A DNA stretch of 42,263 nt from Armatimonadota bacterium (GTDB lineage: Bacteria > Armatimonadota > Hebobacteria > CAIYQO01), in the NCBI GenBank assembly GCA_020060775.1, contig JAGUZN010000171.1, positions 1-42,263 on the forward strand. Direction: 5' to 3'. The notes below the pieces were generated by a model, which saw only the letters and a list, made by a program, of their open reading frames with translations, had not been told where the DNA came from and ran no database searches. Of this stretch, positions 33,901 to 38,087 are shown piece by piece (positions within the stretch are counted from its first letter, which is position 1; every line of letters starts with the position of its first letter). A program made the position numbers and the translations under genes.

Positions 33901-34171
33901 TCCGGAGCTGAACGTGAACATGCCCGAGCGCATGCTGCCCATCGAAGTGTTGAGCCAGGACGGAGCTTCGCTCTTCGTTACGCGCATGTCGGCATCGGTC
34001 AACTCGCCAGAGGCCGGATTGTGGGTGCTCTCCACCGCGTCGCGCAACCGTGAGTGGCTGTATCCAGGACAGGAAGGTACGTCGTCCCAGCCCAGGCAGC
34101 GTCCCACCCTGCACGACCTCTTCCTGCAGGTCATCAATGTGCCGGTGCCCGACAACGCCCCGGTGCCGTAG
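18980..34171 (+). CDS. 5063-aa secreted multi-propeller protein, PilY1-like by context
   Basis: The track extends this frame to 18773, but that overlaps the previous gene; ATG 18980 has GGGAGAG 6 bases upstream and gives a signal peptide (WLMLALACLLAAALPAAAA). Four similar motifs open PQQ-type beta-propeller blocks: WPMMGGNVAHT (about 19130), WPQFQRNSTHNG (20518), WPFFHRDARRQG (23802) and WWTFHHDNQRTG (26986). Blades read GxVYxGxxDGxxYALDxxTG. Inserted are about ten module A units, three module C domains and two discoidin-like beta segments (about 24300-24990). After an acidic linker (DPDGPDDDYVPPDDD) comes a DUF11-like domain at about 29000-29420, then DxNxNGxxD calcium-type loops at about 30943-31149 and 32033-32113. 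No C-terminal anchor is seen. The place after PilV/W/X-like genes, propellers and calcium loops recall PilY1, a calcium-binding tip adhesin; there is no clear vWA domain. The role is inference. Confidence 0.75.
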   Translation: MDARQSAIRETLSPPGWQQVDPGRCAWLMLALACLLAAALPAAAAPANSHWPMMGGNVAHTATAHSTLPVAQPQVKWTAQLGGSLQSTPAMAPGDTAAIIGTDDGRLVWLDMTSGAVLRTMRASAGIAFSATPLVAADGTVYAANEDGRLYCRQADGAEWHVPANSAWGPLLASPVFLDMGGVEYVLVASTDGHLYLVNPATRSVTDWFTAGGGIESTPVIVGSTVAATAPASAPITTGDASVTVALADLAKFAVGDELFVDGNPLGFITAIDSATGVITVSGTSPADYPVGTNVTSVPHRTAYFGCTDGHVYAVNADAPAPTTARWVYPSTGQRVEGFTAAPVVVGNRLFIGDRAGKFYAFDLYSGTLVNDPSVHPAQITGEYTAAALAGGNTLYAGIGGDGLARIDVANPNNITWVSDVIVPTAVPAQPVGDASGSVLVGGRDGALYCINNAGALAWTWPATPRGPALLGSAIVANNVSEIVLTTADGHVFCLDAAGVAPVPAPGRTAAGPWPQFQRNSTHNGVAGSAADEFAAIPSLTSTATTYFAPNKLRWSLNTTGSVVSSAAVVRTTDTVRKTVLTAAMAIGDTTLSVFSTDDLCVGEILIVGADYLGPIREIDTTAKSVTITYPATQAHAVNDEVQVSLYRRDTLVGARDALDGAVLAGAIQITVKHGGWFTPGMRVRLSDRTSPGTQTEVVSITNVAGNVLTVESEATTTQQLKYSYGDNSYVFANVDDTPSRLHVDHYERFLVGDRVAIGDEKVHITAINGAAIDITPSLEGEYANATVLWVGEPGRWAGYIGSDDGILRSFDPDTGVTFWTNSVASALGPVRGTPVMDTRLGRLYVTSLSGRVLAFAQHGQLLWAYPDITAEGLSPISGSPVLDEAGNVYFATQGGYIYKLLPDGSLARKSTDPTVVCIYPQSPDPALAPIEGGLALYQPTTTLQRVVFGTRDGKLLILDSDLNRVWTYPDDITVNTPTVGAITAAPVIGPDGTIYISDHTGKVHAIYEVLNPTPPPAILQITSRWIDDGTGAPYQFQADGAVTAAAAVANGVLYVGDDTGRIYAVTGTTKSVIEANIKSLPLDGGVTGSLTLDAAGNLLVGTARGNVCCLGNVDEWGAPKRYGAGSSTAAAGATLGTPWEDATTTYDPNTQTVTLVGRIKPTFTQDDGSPLIAYRAVWGGQAALFGFRKADLPVNPASPGYIYVALNDAGQMAIAQGVNTVAAVPLPVDTLPQYGVDVILTVTALGGGAARATAYYRAPDDAGNFVGAFTPIGTVVLPTGVGDDLVLPTQLYPFVLATDFVNPAPGFSVTVDPITLYQGNPPSSWSNPQGYGTATSTVAAGASLGEVWSDMSQAYDPNTQTITLQGKIVPQFTDDVGNPLTAYHAFWHGQSALLGLGTGSPIDPNTPGYVYAALNDAGQVAIACGVSKVTAISLPAGKNPAFGVEIKLTIEPTTPGKARATAYYRAPDAGGTFSGNFVQIGQYDLPTMEGLDTTLPTALYPFMQARDAVPPQPGFTARVEQVTVSADATLIEGMVSNSPGIRWVWNAHRHGGSPAMLPFRTAPTTWMGGLVIAGCDNGTIYAIGPKGSAWDDVAQPGDKVPQTAGSWPFFHRDARRQGSMQQAAMGEVGALQPSLRWFKSHDKRLLSSPVISSYTANHTPIVWQGSDDGYLYGRDASTGELITQYPTADNEPIAPIRATPAVHTGGGSDTLGSVAVAGMGGRLYLLDHNATMLADTGSATTGLGKLLGSFYASPVVRQDRDGAQEAVTVYAATVDSLHTTGNYTFTSGAGTNTAMTDGNTTTQATGDNALKINYQMPHTALVTRVRIRTANAGELWCHRGTDASLVGVYDGNTAPRYLHVDLNRYADRVEWRNLSTDGTIAVQAMEVYTAGAEQAAPPAVTYRDGDDPAEPALTPPFSYTGRVLIAELDTQPTYVYRATITTQDAGILRVVGANGQQYDWWKFTSKTAPEPVDIVIDRYVTRLVWEVTEAVPTARTAGDFQLSEKDLASGGGRVYAFQFKQNAGVWTTTLLWQYPVAGDPALAPISSSPAVVTGAERANDILYVATEGGQMLALSGDGAKLAEAQLFNKVLASPVLVDTVSGASVFVADMGGVAHLFDANLHEMSGWPAPLAGACPNAAALTAERQAVLTTDNGVVYYINLGARDYGTNTAPVSAGQPMGAAWPPQAPTYDADPSENTLALIGRIKPNFTLDDGTPLTAYRTTWGGQNLLFGFRKRDDGTASPASPGYVYAFVNDIGQLGIGSGMSTATVGKLPAGSRPDLGLELALVLRPISASSAAATVYYRLPNADGNYAGVFTQAGSLSLPTGAAGNTELPTGVYPFMLGTDMAPAQPGYTPAGEQITLYTGSNTTLPRDGAIVGPLVTGLEQVPTNVYSSPVIDSLGRVFVGSEAGELYCLKADGEWTADASIVQWRYRPDRSTVATALHSDVDPGTSNLPVVSTEGFRSGDVVQITRRDGSLPEDLGTVLSVVPPPDPIGTKLTVAAPEADPTIIHVASTAGMAVGATVSILALYDITDPTHIPQPLRVVGKIVRVVDATTLQLDTAVEHIKLDTVLPDTDQYAVNSLVFVSQGYGYITVSKKTSTQRLAGDMLRVVRGNALPMRTSPSIGPASTVYVGASDGILYAVGPVGPAGFPEPIPTEQGKQTVSIWWTFHHDNQRTGFAERPAAPTKDLRWYRDTGSTLESSPAIGYADDTATMGILYVGTSDEPDKRGFPQQRGSLMAWDASDGRLFWRFDDGGNMGKVLTSPAVFVHEYSDQYAQEQRDEIVVFGTMEMPVSVRDGLLAVELASGLVKDHIAVGDEVVAIQVVDASRFRADLEVFITDAATSANFESYGIIAAIDGDWLVLSRSRVAVRAHAFGSAVRTQTSQQGRVYAVDRFGQLRWKFPAEGATASERIGPVRSSPVIDMDGNTYFGTDDGVIYALDSEGSLKWSYFVPRVSSAESTMQVVSPPTLDITGKRLFIGISVPPDGSEPLPAGQNVGYLLALDTLTSDSSRRLLWKVQLDGPITAAPLFTSVNGYERLFVGSDDLYPTDGLTGVFYYIDAADGTVIDWINNIGPITGTAAAIPETNTAVFTRPDANWIDATRTVVTLASNDGLLAGHRVLFRAQNGAEVESVIREVNADGQHITLETALPDNIYLHMRTNEHTVFVGDLTGKLYALAIDLNTDKFWRDATNTIVPLGMWNVGGPIRTSPAISLEENYLNSGKRAYGVYFGSNDRFIYALRAFPIVQLGVAGQEATLAYRWEKNVRDRVYGSPVIGLKTADADFSKAIVYQVSRDQYIYAFGDQVGYEGDPVDPDGPDDDYVPPDDDPANAFIPSNIAVDKTISIAENDPTSGAPNADKSWLKLVVTVKNVGRGVVKKVSVVDSLPENLVLAAPPYYDPASLKIDEQIAVSPAAPWEITYSSKDADGFVLLPNIGDPTQPISQHTRSFTFYIKVAPSGRGYVDGETFFRVSNNAAVYTNPALNDPSWNAVKTRVGDRIYLQLRKHPMPLGEDVSAGQNHLLADAETYEGSLDRPLPIQTRKDTSLQNDWTDVFKVRLYYNGRRDPVTGRLSQDGEDLRTFSPWNQIDVRTGRPLMFKVETPEMRGNGGQITGGWEMKTYAMVKSDPQYADGYGVSGVRYRLLPSAVKRFDRSGLPDGVVDSAITPYGWRVTIQQGRMQINKEIAEWGPELGVEERVKVAQITSAAGSIPAGGTRSFTFAVEPSSAPQRLKADQIVVIINPDQSDFEARVHSVDGATGAVVLANTGASAYTVQQNAVIYAEWSPDYIMQSPVVATFDGNPVKTLQLGSHTAPSHLAASGTMSVTNFANWGVTPYYPWYRYLTTPVDLRTTAVKDWNASLGVALGKAPTIGTEWDGFRYDPYREHYLGMTQDVLDLPVGSGLRANQGIDLHLTRRVPPHQPQSGDGEYRTRTEFALSDDGGTWYVETNATPGYQAGVEPVLDNRNPNINRNDPQYQGKVLFGDRLYLDVNVDGRYDAPEPFSDRNGNGVYDNGEVFADRNGNMTYDAGDPLVVAGVFDTRIFMDANGNRQWDPGESLYNYFDYSAKPDPDYASLHADNWPEYFATTLGVSASADTQLSTKVVELGRSSGASPTRTPAEEPILRNRGNVTLTRGGLSVYSDLYTSASPTAVWNNTLMRTGASAVKYQTDTVSLRPWEEVQHYPYGGTDILNEFPLYKSPAGEERHFGVALSLPYQIGYRQPTGTYTGSLVVTADDNADAFTVKAGMASLRVGERRLAQVVESAGTLPEFDNAYEDARVAATTGWTNYLTGVESWPAAVVLPGMPNTNRDDLAVFVASNTPLIAADVRERPANTPVGDIFGPDLWPNGEPYVDANGNQQYDTGESYTDINGNGRRDAETDTVIWFRRAKHLVASPSNIVDNGDGTYTVTVSGNFVDQIRATGTHTSDLVVLRPRPQLGEVDTSIWYGQAQSINVAADTVTVRALSSWNWTLTASETTVEVTAHPWVPVLPQSDIETLRALLADPADAAHAGPAPVRCDQLSATMDHQTGKTWLVWTVSAARRLTVKGQVQYRPVSMLAYKEVDQANPQANRLYWMAPPDTPVAEGGYSPLEVREKPVLLPRVQNRTIIMYEGLKSGTTGLYYANTHTDYSDIKRLALITQAVANSTTIRVNNTDAMAIGMNVYIDGWGPVTILAVDPAARTITVDIPVTVAGGTQIWPLWTPDIALDVINWSFSSAGRPQVFADSINGMPPNNWENVNLVFQAKDAISGNTDLYYARLNAGNALKSLTCQSLVLPESNQTTRLLTETLAPNTENTLFTSRHRAWGNGDVDPLDNLPKLWVKINHGENYHPVLIDDTKTEYEVTIVQNDQQYRLRIDPYRGVIRVSRGNVTSLIIRGMPRVQRLTTNAAADVNPMVSVERWRYVRDNGTADYGQNDYLATTPRLWLYWSRRHEDGLGTRAYYRTFRLHNIGTTAAPVVTGLDAEVRDEHTPFNLNDPELNVNMPERMLPIEVLSQDGASLFVTRMSASVNSPEAGLWVLSTASRNREWLYPGQEGTSSQPRQRPTLHDLFLQVINVPVPDNAPVP
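22346..22938 (+). repeat. Module C, copy 1 (about 200 aa)
   Basis: First of three homologous domains in the 5063-aa protein. Shared landmarks in order are a YG start, YDPNTQTVTL, a GGQAALFGFRK segment, PGYIYVALNDAGQMAI, ATAYYRAPD and LPTQLYPFV. It interrupts a propeller block and is followed directly by copy 2. The fold is not recognised; a jelly-roll or concanavalin-like sandwich is possible. Confidence 0.8.
22971..23560 (+). repeat. Module C, copy 2 (about 200 aa)
   Basis: Direct neighbour of copy 1. Matching landmarks are YDPNTQTITL, HGQSALLGLG, PGYVYAALNDAGQVAIACG, ATAYYRAPD and LPTALYPFM. A DNA stretch encoding TAYYRAPD is nearly identical in copies 1 and 2, suggesting these two split most recently. 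Confidence 0.8.
25478..26080 (+). repeat. Module C, copy 3 (about 200 aa)
   Basis: A remote copy in the next propeller block. Matching landmarks are GGQNLLFGFRK, PGYVYAFVNDIGQLGIGSG, ATVYYRLPN and LPTGVYPFM. It differs more from copies 1 and 2 than they do from each other. Confidence 0.75.
30943..31149 (+). other. Calcium-loop-like repeats (DxNxNGxxDxGE), cluster 1
   Basis: Four loops lie in close sequence in the C-terminal part of the giant protein: DVNVDGRYDAPE, DRNGNGVYDNGE, DRNGNMTYDAGD and DANGNRQWDPGE. The spacing of acidic and Asn/Gly residues matches EF-hand or dockerin-like calcium loops. A structural calcium role is inferred from the residues. Confidence 0.65.
32033..32113 (+). other. 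Calcium-loop-like repeats, cluster 2
   Basis: Two further loops, DANGNQQYDTGE and DINGNGRRDAET, sit about 300 residues after cluster 1, in the same protein and with the same loop pattern. Confidence 0.65.
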
Positions 34172-34264
34172 GGGAGGATCACGTTGCACCTTGCCTGGCG
34201 AGGTTATCGTGTGTGTTCTCTGTGCAGGTCATGAAGCTCGGCGACGATGCACAAATTTCCTCCC

Positions 34265-34281
34265 CCTGTGCGCGACAGGGA
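34265..34281. repeat. Short intergenic palindrome CCCTGT-gcgcg-ACAGGG
   Basis: Six-base perfect arms around a 5-base loop, embedded in C-rich then G-rich DNA (CCTCCCCC ... GGGGGCAGG). It resembles the CT-rich palindromes at 39318 and 39367. Confidence 0.45.
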
Positions 34282-34336
34282 AACGGGGGCAGGGAGGTCG
34301 AACAGAGGGGGGCTTCCGTGAAGAGGAAGATTTCTT

Positions 34337-34359
34337 CCCCTCTCCCGCTGGGAGAGGGG
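34337..34359. repeat. Intergenic palindrome CCCCTCTCCC-gct-GGGAGAGGGG
   Basis: A perfect 10-bp stem with a 3-base loop, followed by GGGGTGAGGG. CT-rich palindromes of this style are common dispersed intergenic elements in GC-rich genomes. It could also help to end transcription. Confidence 0.55.
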
Positions 34360-34391
34360 ATACAGGGGTGAGGGAAGAGCACCAAACAACA

Positions 34392-34425
34392 ACTGGCAGA
34401 GGTCTACGATAAGACCTCTGCCAGT
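34392..34425 (-). terminator. Perfect 14-bp hairpin, probable terminator
   Basis: ACTGGCAGAGGTCT, a 6-base loop (acgata) and AGACCTCTGCCAGT form an uninterrupted 14-bp stem. On the minus strand it is followed by TTGTTGTTT, a modest T-rich tail, so it best serves the small minus-strand gene about 145 bases upstream. It could act on the plus-strand operon too, where no T tract follows. Confidence 0.6.
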
Positions 34426-34568
34426 AATGCTGTATTCAAGTGTGTCAGTTGGCGCTGTTACCGGGTGTGCAGAGCGATCGTGGTGTGTAGATGAAACAGC
34501 TGTGACAATGCACGGGCCAGGGAGTTGCGACTCCCAAACCCTGAACTCCGGTTCCCGAGCCCAAAAAA

Positions 34569-34766
34569 TCAGGCCATGCTCGCGGCGCGCTGGCGCTTGC
34601 GCTTGGCTTTCTTCTCGCGCGTCATGCGGGCCTGGACCTTCTTTTCTTTGCGCCCTTCGATCTCGCGCGTGATCCCGCCGATTACTTCGCGTTCGAACAC
34701 GCGAAACTTATCCATATTCTCGGTGCTTAAGGCGCGTACGGTATCAATGTCAACTTGGCTACCCAT
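34569..34766 (-). CDS. Small, very basic protein (65 aa), possibly S21-like
   Basis: The track starts at 34892, but that would include the promoter; ATG 34766 has AAGGAG 11 bases upstream and lies downstream of a good promoter. The sequence has a short acidic N-terminus (VDIDTVRALSTENMDKF), then a helix and a strongly basic tail (REKKAKRKRQRAAS). Length and basic C-terminus fit bacterial ribosomal protein S21, whose helices are followed by an Arg/Lys-rich end, but the usual S21 signature is weak (ENMDKFRVFEREV may correspond to ENxxxALxxFKR). It may instead be another small RNA- or DNA-binding protein. It is transcribed divergently from the 616-aa gene. Confidence 0.6.
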   Translation of the reverse strand: MGSQVDIDTVRALSTENMDKFRVFEREVIGGITREIEGRKEKKVQARMTREKKAKRKRQRAASMA

Positions 34767-34813
34767 TCGCAGGTTCAGCTCCTTAGTAGTTTCACATCCG
34801 AAGACGGGTGTGA

Positions 34814-34842
34814 TTGTAGCAAGCCGGTGCAACCTCGTCAAG
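34814..34842 (-). promoter_or_regulatory. Sigma70-type promoter for the small basic gene
   Basis: Read on the minus strand: TTGACG, a 17-base spacer, then TACAAT. It is a near-consensus pair with optimal spacing, and the -10 box lies about 48 bases before the proposed ATG. Confidence 0.75.
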
Positions 34843-34873
34843 CCGCCCCGTCGCCTCGAGGGAATCCGGGGAT

Positions 34874-34902
34874 TTGACGCATTGTGGTGCATTGTCTAGA
34901 AT
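34874..34902 (+). promoter_or_regulatory. Sigma70-type promoter for the 616-aa gene
   Basis: TTGACG at 34874-34879 and TAGAAT at 34897-34902 are separated by 17 bases, upstream of the GTG start at 34990. The -35 box uses the same TTGACG as the divergent promoter; the two -35 boxes are 31 bases apart, back to back. Confidence 0.75.
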
Positions 34903-34989
34903 AGAAGGCTGTGTGAGTCTCCCACGATATCACGCATGCTGGGAGATGATGTCGGCCGAGGGATCGGCCCCACGAGGAGGACATGCGCG

Positions 34990-36840
34990 GTGACCACCGA
35001 GCACTTTGAAGAGCAGTTGCGCGCCCATGGGTCGGCAGTGCATTTGTTGAGCGATACGGTCGCGGATTTTCTGCTGAACCGTGGCCACGCCGCCAAGATC
35101 GGCGAAATCGCCAGCCAGGCCGGCAAGCGCATTGGCGCCGGCGCCAAGCTGATTCGCCAGGCGCTGGCCGACAACCCGCAGTTCGTCGGCGAAGAGCGGC
35201 GCTGGAATCTCGCCCTGCGCACGCTGTTTCACCGCCCGATCGAAGGGGCGTTGCGCGACACCCTGCGCCTCTATGGCCGCCCACTGCACATCAAGGCGTT
35301 AAGCAATGAGATGGCCGTGTTGAGCGCCCGGGCGCCGGAGTACTTTCAGGGCTTCCTGCCGCCGTTTATGGCCAATCGCCCTGAACTCTATTTCGAACTG
35401 CCTGACGGGCGATGGGCGCTGACCGAATGGCTGCTGGATACCGACGTAATTGATGAGGATGAACTCATCATGAAGAATTTCTTCTTCACGCGTGAGGAGG
35501 TACAGCCCATACTCGAGAAGGCAGCGCAAGCGAAGGTGTCTTCCGGCATGTCCGCCGGCGATGCCGCCCTCGCCGTCTTGCAGACGGTCGGCGAACCGGT
35601 ACCGACCAAAGTGCTGTCCTACGCGCTCTGGCGGGTGCGCGGCGCGGACTTCGACGCCAAACAGTTCTACATCGACCTTGTTGAGGATGACCGCGTGCAC
35701 ATGCTTTCCGGCGCGCAGTGGATGCCCGCCGATCAACTGCCGGTGCTCACAGCTTCCCTGCAGCAACTCTCCGCCATCGCCGATCAGGCGCTGGAGGAAG
35801 AGGAAACCTGGGAAGGGCCGTACATGGCTTCGCCGGAAGACCTCAACGAGATCTTCGACTACATGGTGGAACACGACCGCCCGCAGAAACTCACCGAGCT
35901 CATCGAGGCGGTGCTGGAGTATGGCAAGGCATCCCCGCGCTTCATGATGATCTACGACGGGTTGATGGATGCGTTGCGCGAAGACCCGCGCTTCCAACTC
36001 GTCGGCGCGCAAACCTGGACGCTGCCGGCATTGATCCCGCAGGAAGTGATGCAGGTGCCGGAGTCGCTGCTGCCGGAAACGGTCGACCCCTCCTTCTTCA
36101 GCGATCCAGAAGCCGATGCGGAACTGGAAGACGAAGGGCTGGAAGATCAACTCCCGCTCTGGGTGCACGACCCGCGTTACGAGGACTTCGGCGGCGAGCA
36201 CGAAGTCGAACTCTCCGCCGAATTCATGGAGGGTGCCTCGACGGTCGGGGAAACCCGCATCCCGTTGCTCTACAACCACCATCGCATGGGTACGCTGAAA
36301 CTGCGCCAGGCCGACATGTCCTTCTTCCCCACGGACACGCCGATGGCCTGCGTCACCGTGCACGGCGAAAATGCCGGTCCGTTCCAGATGTGGATCAATA
36401 ACGAAGAGTTGCTGATCCATGGACTGGCGGACTGGTATCGTGCGCGCGAAGTGCCGGTGGGTGCCATGCTTACCTTCCGGCGCGGTGAAGAGGCTGACGA
36501 GTTCGCCCTCTCCTGGGAAGGCGAGTCCGACGAGTTGATCGCCCTCTCATCCGAGCGCATTGCCACACTGTTGACCCTGCGCGAATCGGCCGAGCAGGAA
36601 CACTGGTCGATTTATGAGATCATGGTCAAAGTGCTCGCCGATCATCCCGAAGGACTGCACTTCCTCTCGCTCTGGGCGGAAGTGAACGTCGCGCGCCGCA
36701 CCCCCAAGCGTGTTGTCGCCTCCAACCTGAGCAGCTACCACTGCTTTGCCATGATCTCCGGCACCGAACGCTGGCGGCTGGATGAACGCAAAGTCGAACA
36801 AGGGCGCAAAAAGACGAAGAAGAAGTTCATCATCGAGTAA
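34990..36840 (+). CDS. Protein with several winged-helix-like segments, function unknown
   Basis: GTG 34990 is preferred (GGAGGA 8 bases upstream and within a sensible leader of the promoter); the track start at 34936 has no such site. The 616-aa product is soluble with no signal peptide. I see several units that read like winged-helix domains of the HARE-HTH type: a first around AAKIGEIASQAGKRIGAGAKLIRQALADNPQF, a second from RPLHIKALSNEM to LPDGRWALTEWLL, a third from EPVPTKVLSYALWRV to MLSGAQWMPADQLPVL, and a last near the C-terminus (LADHPEGLHFLSLWAEV ... RWRLDERKVE). Such units usually bind nucleic acid. The end is basic (GRKKTKKKF). A central acidic region (residues about 360-410) is rich in Glu/Asp. 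No family name is recognised; it may be a transcription-associated factor. Confidence 0.7.
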   Translation: MTTEHFEEQLRAHGSAVHLLSDTVADFLLNRGHAAKIGEIASQAGKRIGAGAKLIRQALADNPQFVGEERRWNLALRTLFHRPIEGALRDTLRLYGRPLHIKALSNEMAVLSARAPEYFQGFLPPFMANRPELYFELPDGRWALTEWLLDTDVIDEDELIMKNFFFTREEVQPILEKAAQAKVSSGMSAGDAALAVLQTVGEPVPTKVLSYALWRVRGADFDAKQFYIDLVEDDRVHMLSGAQWMPADQLPVLTASLQQLSAIADQALEEEETWEGPYMASPEDLNEIFDYMVEHDRPQKLTELIEAVLEYGKASPRFMMIYDGLMDALREDPRFQLVGAQTWTLPALIPQEVMQVPESLLPETVDPSFFSDPEADAELEDEGLEDQLPLWVHDPRYEDFGGEHEVELSAEFMEGASTVGETRIPLLYNHHRMGTLKLRQADMSFFPTDTPMACVTVHGENAGPFQMWINNEELLIHGLADWYRAREVPVGAMLTFRRGEEADEFALSWEGESDELIALSSERIATLLTLRESAEQEHWSIYEIMVKVLADHPEGLHFLSLWAEVNVARRTPKRVVASNLSSYHCFAMISGTERWRLDERKVEQGRKKTKKKFIIE

Positions 36841-36865
36841 GGCGCGCCGGACGACGGATCTGACC

Positions 36866-36900
36866 ATTGGGTCACTCTCCCTCGCGGAGGGTGGCCCAAT
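36866..36900 (+). terminator. 15-bp hairpin after the winged-helix gene
   Basis: ATTGGGTCACTCTCC, loop ctcgc, GGAGGGTGGCCCAAT: a 15-bp stem with two G-U pairs in RNA, starting 25 bases after the stop codon. There is no T tract, so either it ends transcription in another way or it protects the 3' end. Confidence 0.5.
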
Positions 36901-37010
36901 GGCACATCTTCAGCAGGCGCGCAGCGGCGATCCGCCGTTTAACCCGCGCTGATATCGCCAATACTGGTGATGGAGGCGCATGATGTTCGCGCGGATGGTG
37001 AGGTAATTAC

Positions 37011-38084
37011 ATGGATTTCGGTCTACCACTGCTGTACAGCATTATTGGAACAATCATCATTTTTGGGGCAATAGTCACCATTCATGAGTTTGGTCACTTC
37101 ATCGTGGCCAAGCTCAGTGGTATGGGTGTGCATGAATTCTCTATCGGTTTCGGGCCTCCATTGGTGCAGAAAAAGTTCCGTGACACCGTGTACGCGCTGC
37201 GCATCATTCCGTTGGGCGGTTACGTGCGGATTGCCGGTATGGAACCTGGCGACGAGCAGGCGGAGAACAGCTTCAGCGCCAAGCCCTTCTTTGCACGCTT
37301 CGCCACCATTTTTGCCGGTTCTGCGATGAACTTCGTTCTCGCATTCGTGTTACTGGTGGTGCTTGGCGTATCCATCGGCTTCCCTTCTGGGAAAACCATG
37401 TTTGGTAAGATCACTCCGAACTCCCCTGCGGCTGAAGCCGGCATACAACAGGGCGATGTAGTTCTCAAGATCAACGATGTTGAGTACCCGACGCCCGAAC
37501 GTTTTGTCTGGGAAGTCGGCCGTCGTGATGGCCCGGTAGGACTGGTGCTGAAACGTGATGGCGAACCGGTCACCGTCGCCGTCACCCCACGGAAGATTGC
37601 TGGATCGAAGAAGCCCGTATTGGGAGTCCAGGTTGGTGTGACAGACGTGGTCTACCAGCGTCACGGGATTTTTGGCGCCATTTCTGAAGGTAGTCGGAAA
37701 ATCGTTGAGTCGACCGGTATGGTGTTCGAATTCTTTGGGCGCATCTTTGCCGGACGAGGTTCGTTGGATGGCGTTGCCGGACCACCAGGTATTATTAAGC
37801 TCACTTCCGAGGTCTCACGGGCGGCAATCACCTCGCCGGAGGGCATGGCGGCCTTCCTTTGGGTCTTTGCTCTCCTCTCGCTGAACATTGGCCTCTTCAA
37901 CCTGTTGCCCATCCCCGCGCTGGATGGCAGCCGCCTGGTATTTCTAGTGATTGAAAAGTTGCGCGGAAAGCCCTTCGACCCCGATAAAGAGGCGATGGTC
38001 CATATGGTCGGACTGGTGCTGCTGCTGGGGCTGGTATTGCTCATCAGCGTGAAGGACGTCTTTACAATCTTTGGAGGCAAATAG
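37011..38084 (+). CDS. rseP: RseP family site-2 metalloprotease
   Basis: A membrane zinc protease that cuts transmembrane segments, for example anti-sigma factors or leftover signal peptides. The HEFGH zinc motif is at residues 25-29 within the first membrane helix. A second helix follows around FARFATIFAGSAMNFVLAFVLLVVLG. A PDZ domain spans about residues 128-195 (ITPNSPAAEAGIQQGDVVLKIND). The third motif NLLPIPALDG supplies the conserved Asp305, and the C-terminal helix is LVLLLGLVLLISV. Length (357 aa) is normal for one-PDZ members. GAGGT lies about 7 bases before the ATG. It lies 3 bases before ispG, the frequent rseP-ispG pairing; dxr, which often precedes, is absent here. Its codon third positions look less GC-rich than those of its neighbours. 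Confidence 0.95.
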   Translation: MDFGLPLLYSIIGTIIIFGAIVTIHEFGHFIVAKLSGMGVHEFSIGFGPPLVQKKFRDTVYALRIIPLGGYVRIAGMEPGDEQAENSFSAKPFFARFATIFAGSAMNFVLAFVLLVVLGVSIGFPSGKTMFGKITPNSPAAEAGIQQGDVVLKINDVEYPTPERFVWEVGRRDGPVGLVLKRDGEPVTVAVTPRKIAGSKKPVLGVQVGVTDVVYQRHGIFGAISEGSRKIVESTGMVFEFFGRIFAGRGSLDGVAGPPGIIKLTSEVSRAAITSPEGMAAFLWVFALLSLNIGLFNLLPIPALDGSRLVFLVIEKLRGKPFDPDKEAMVHMVGLVLLLGLVLLISVKDVFTIFGGK

Positions 38085-38087
38085 TTC

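Larger units (their letters stand above)
34172..34568. other. Intergenic region after the pilin-like operon
   Basis: About 400 bases between the end of the giant gene and the minus-strand small basic gene, i.e. a convergent junction. It contains three listed hairpins (34265-34281, 34337-34359, 34392-34425) and a small GGGAGT/ACTCCC hairpin near 34522. The small ORFs here look like chance frames through the repeats. Transcripts from both sides should end in this region. Confidence 0.6.

Noticed and set aside
34054-34412. Small plus-strand ORFs of 105-120 aa at the end of the giant gene
   Set aside because: They overlap the giant gene out of frame and run through palindromic intergenic repeats.
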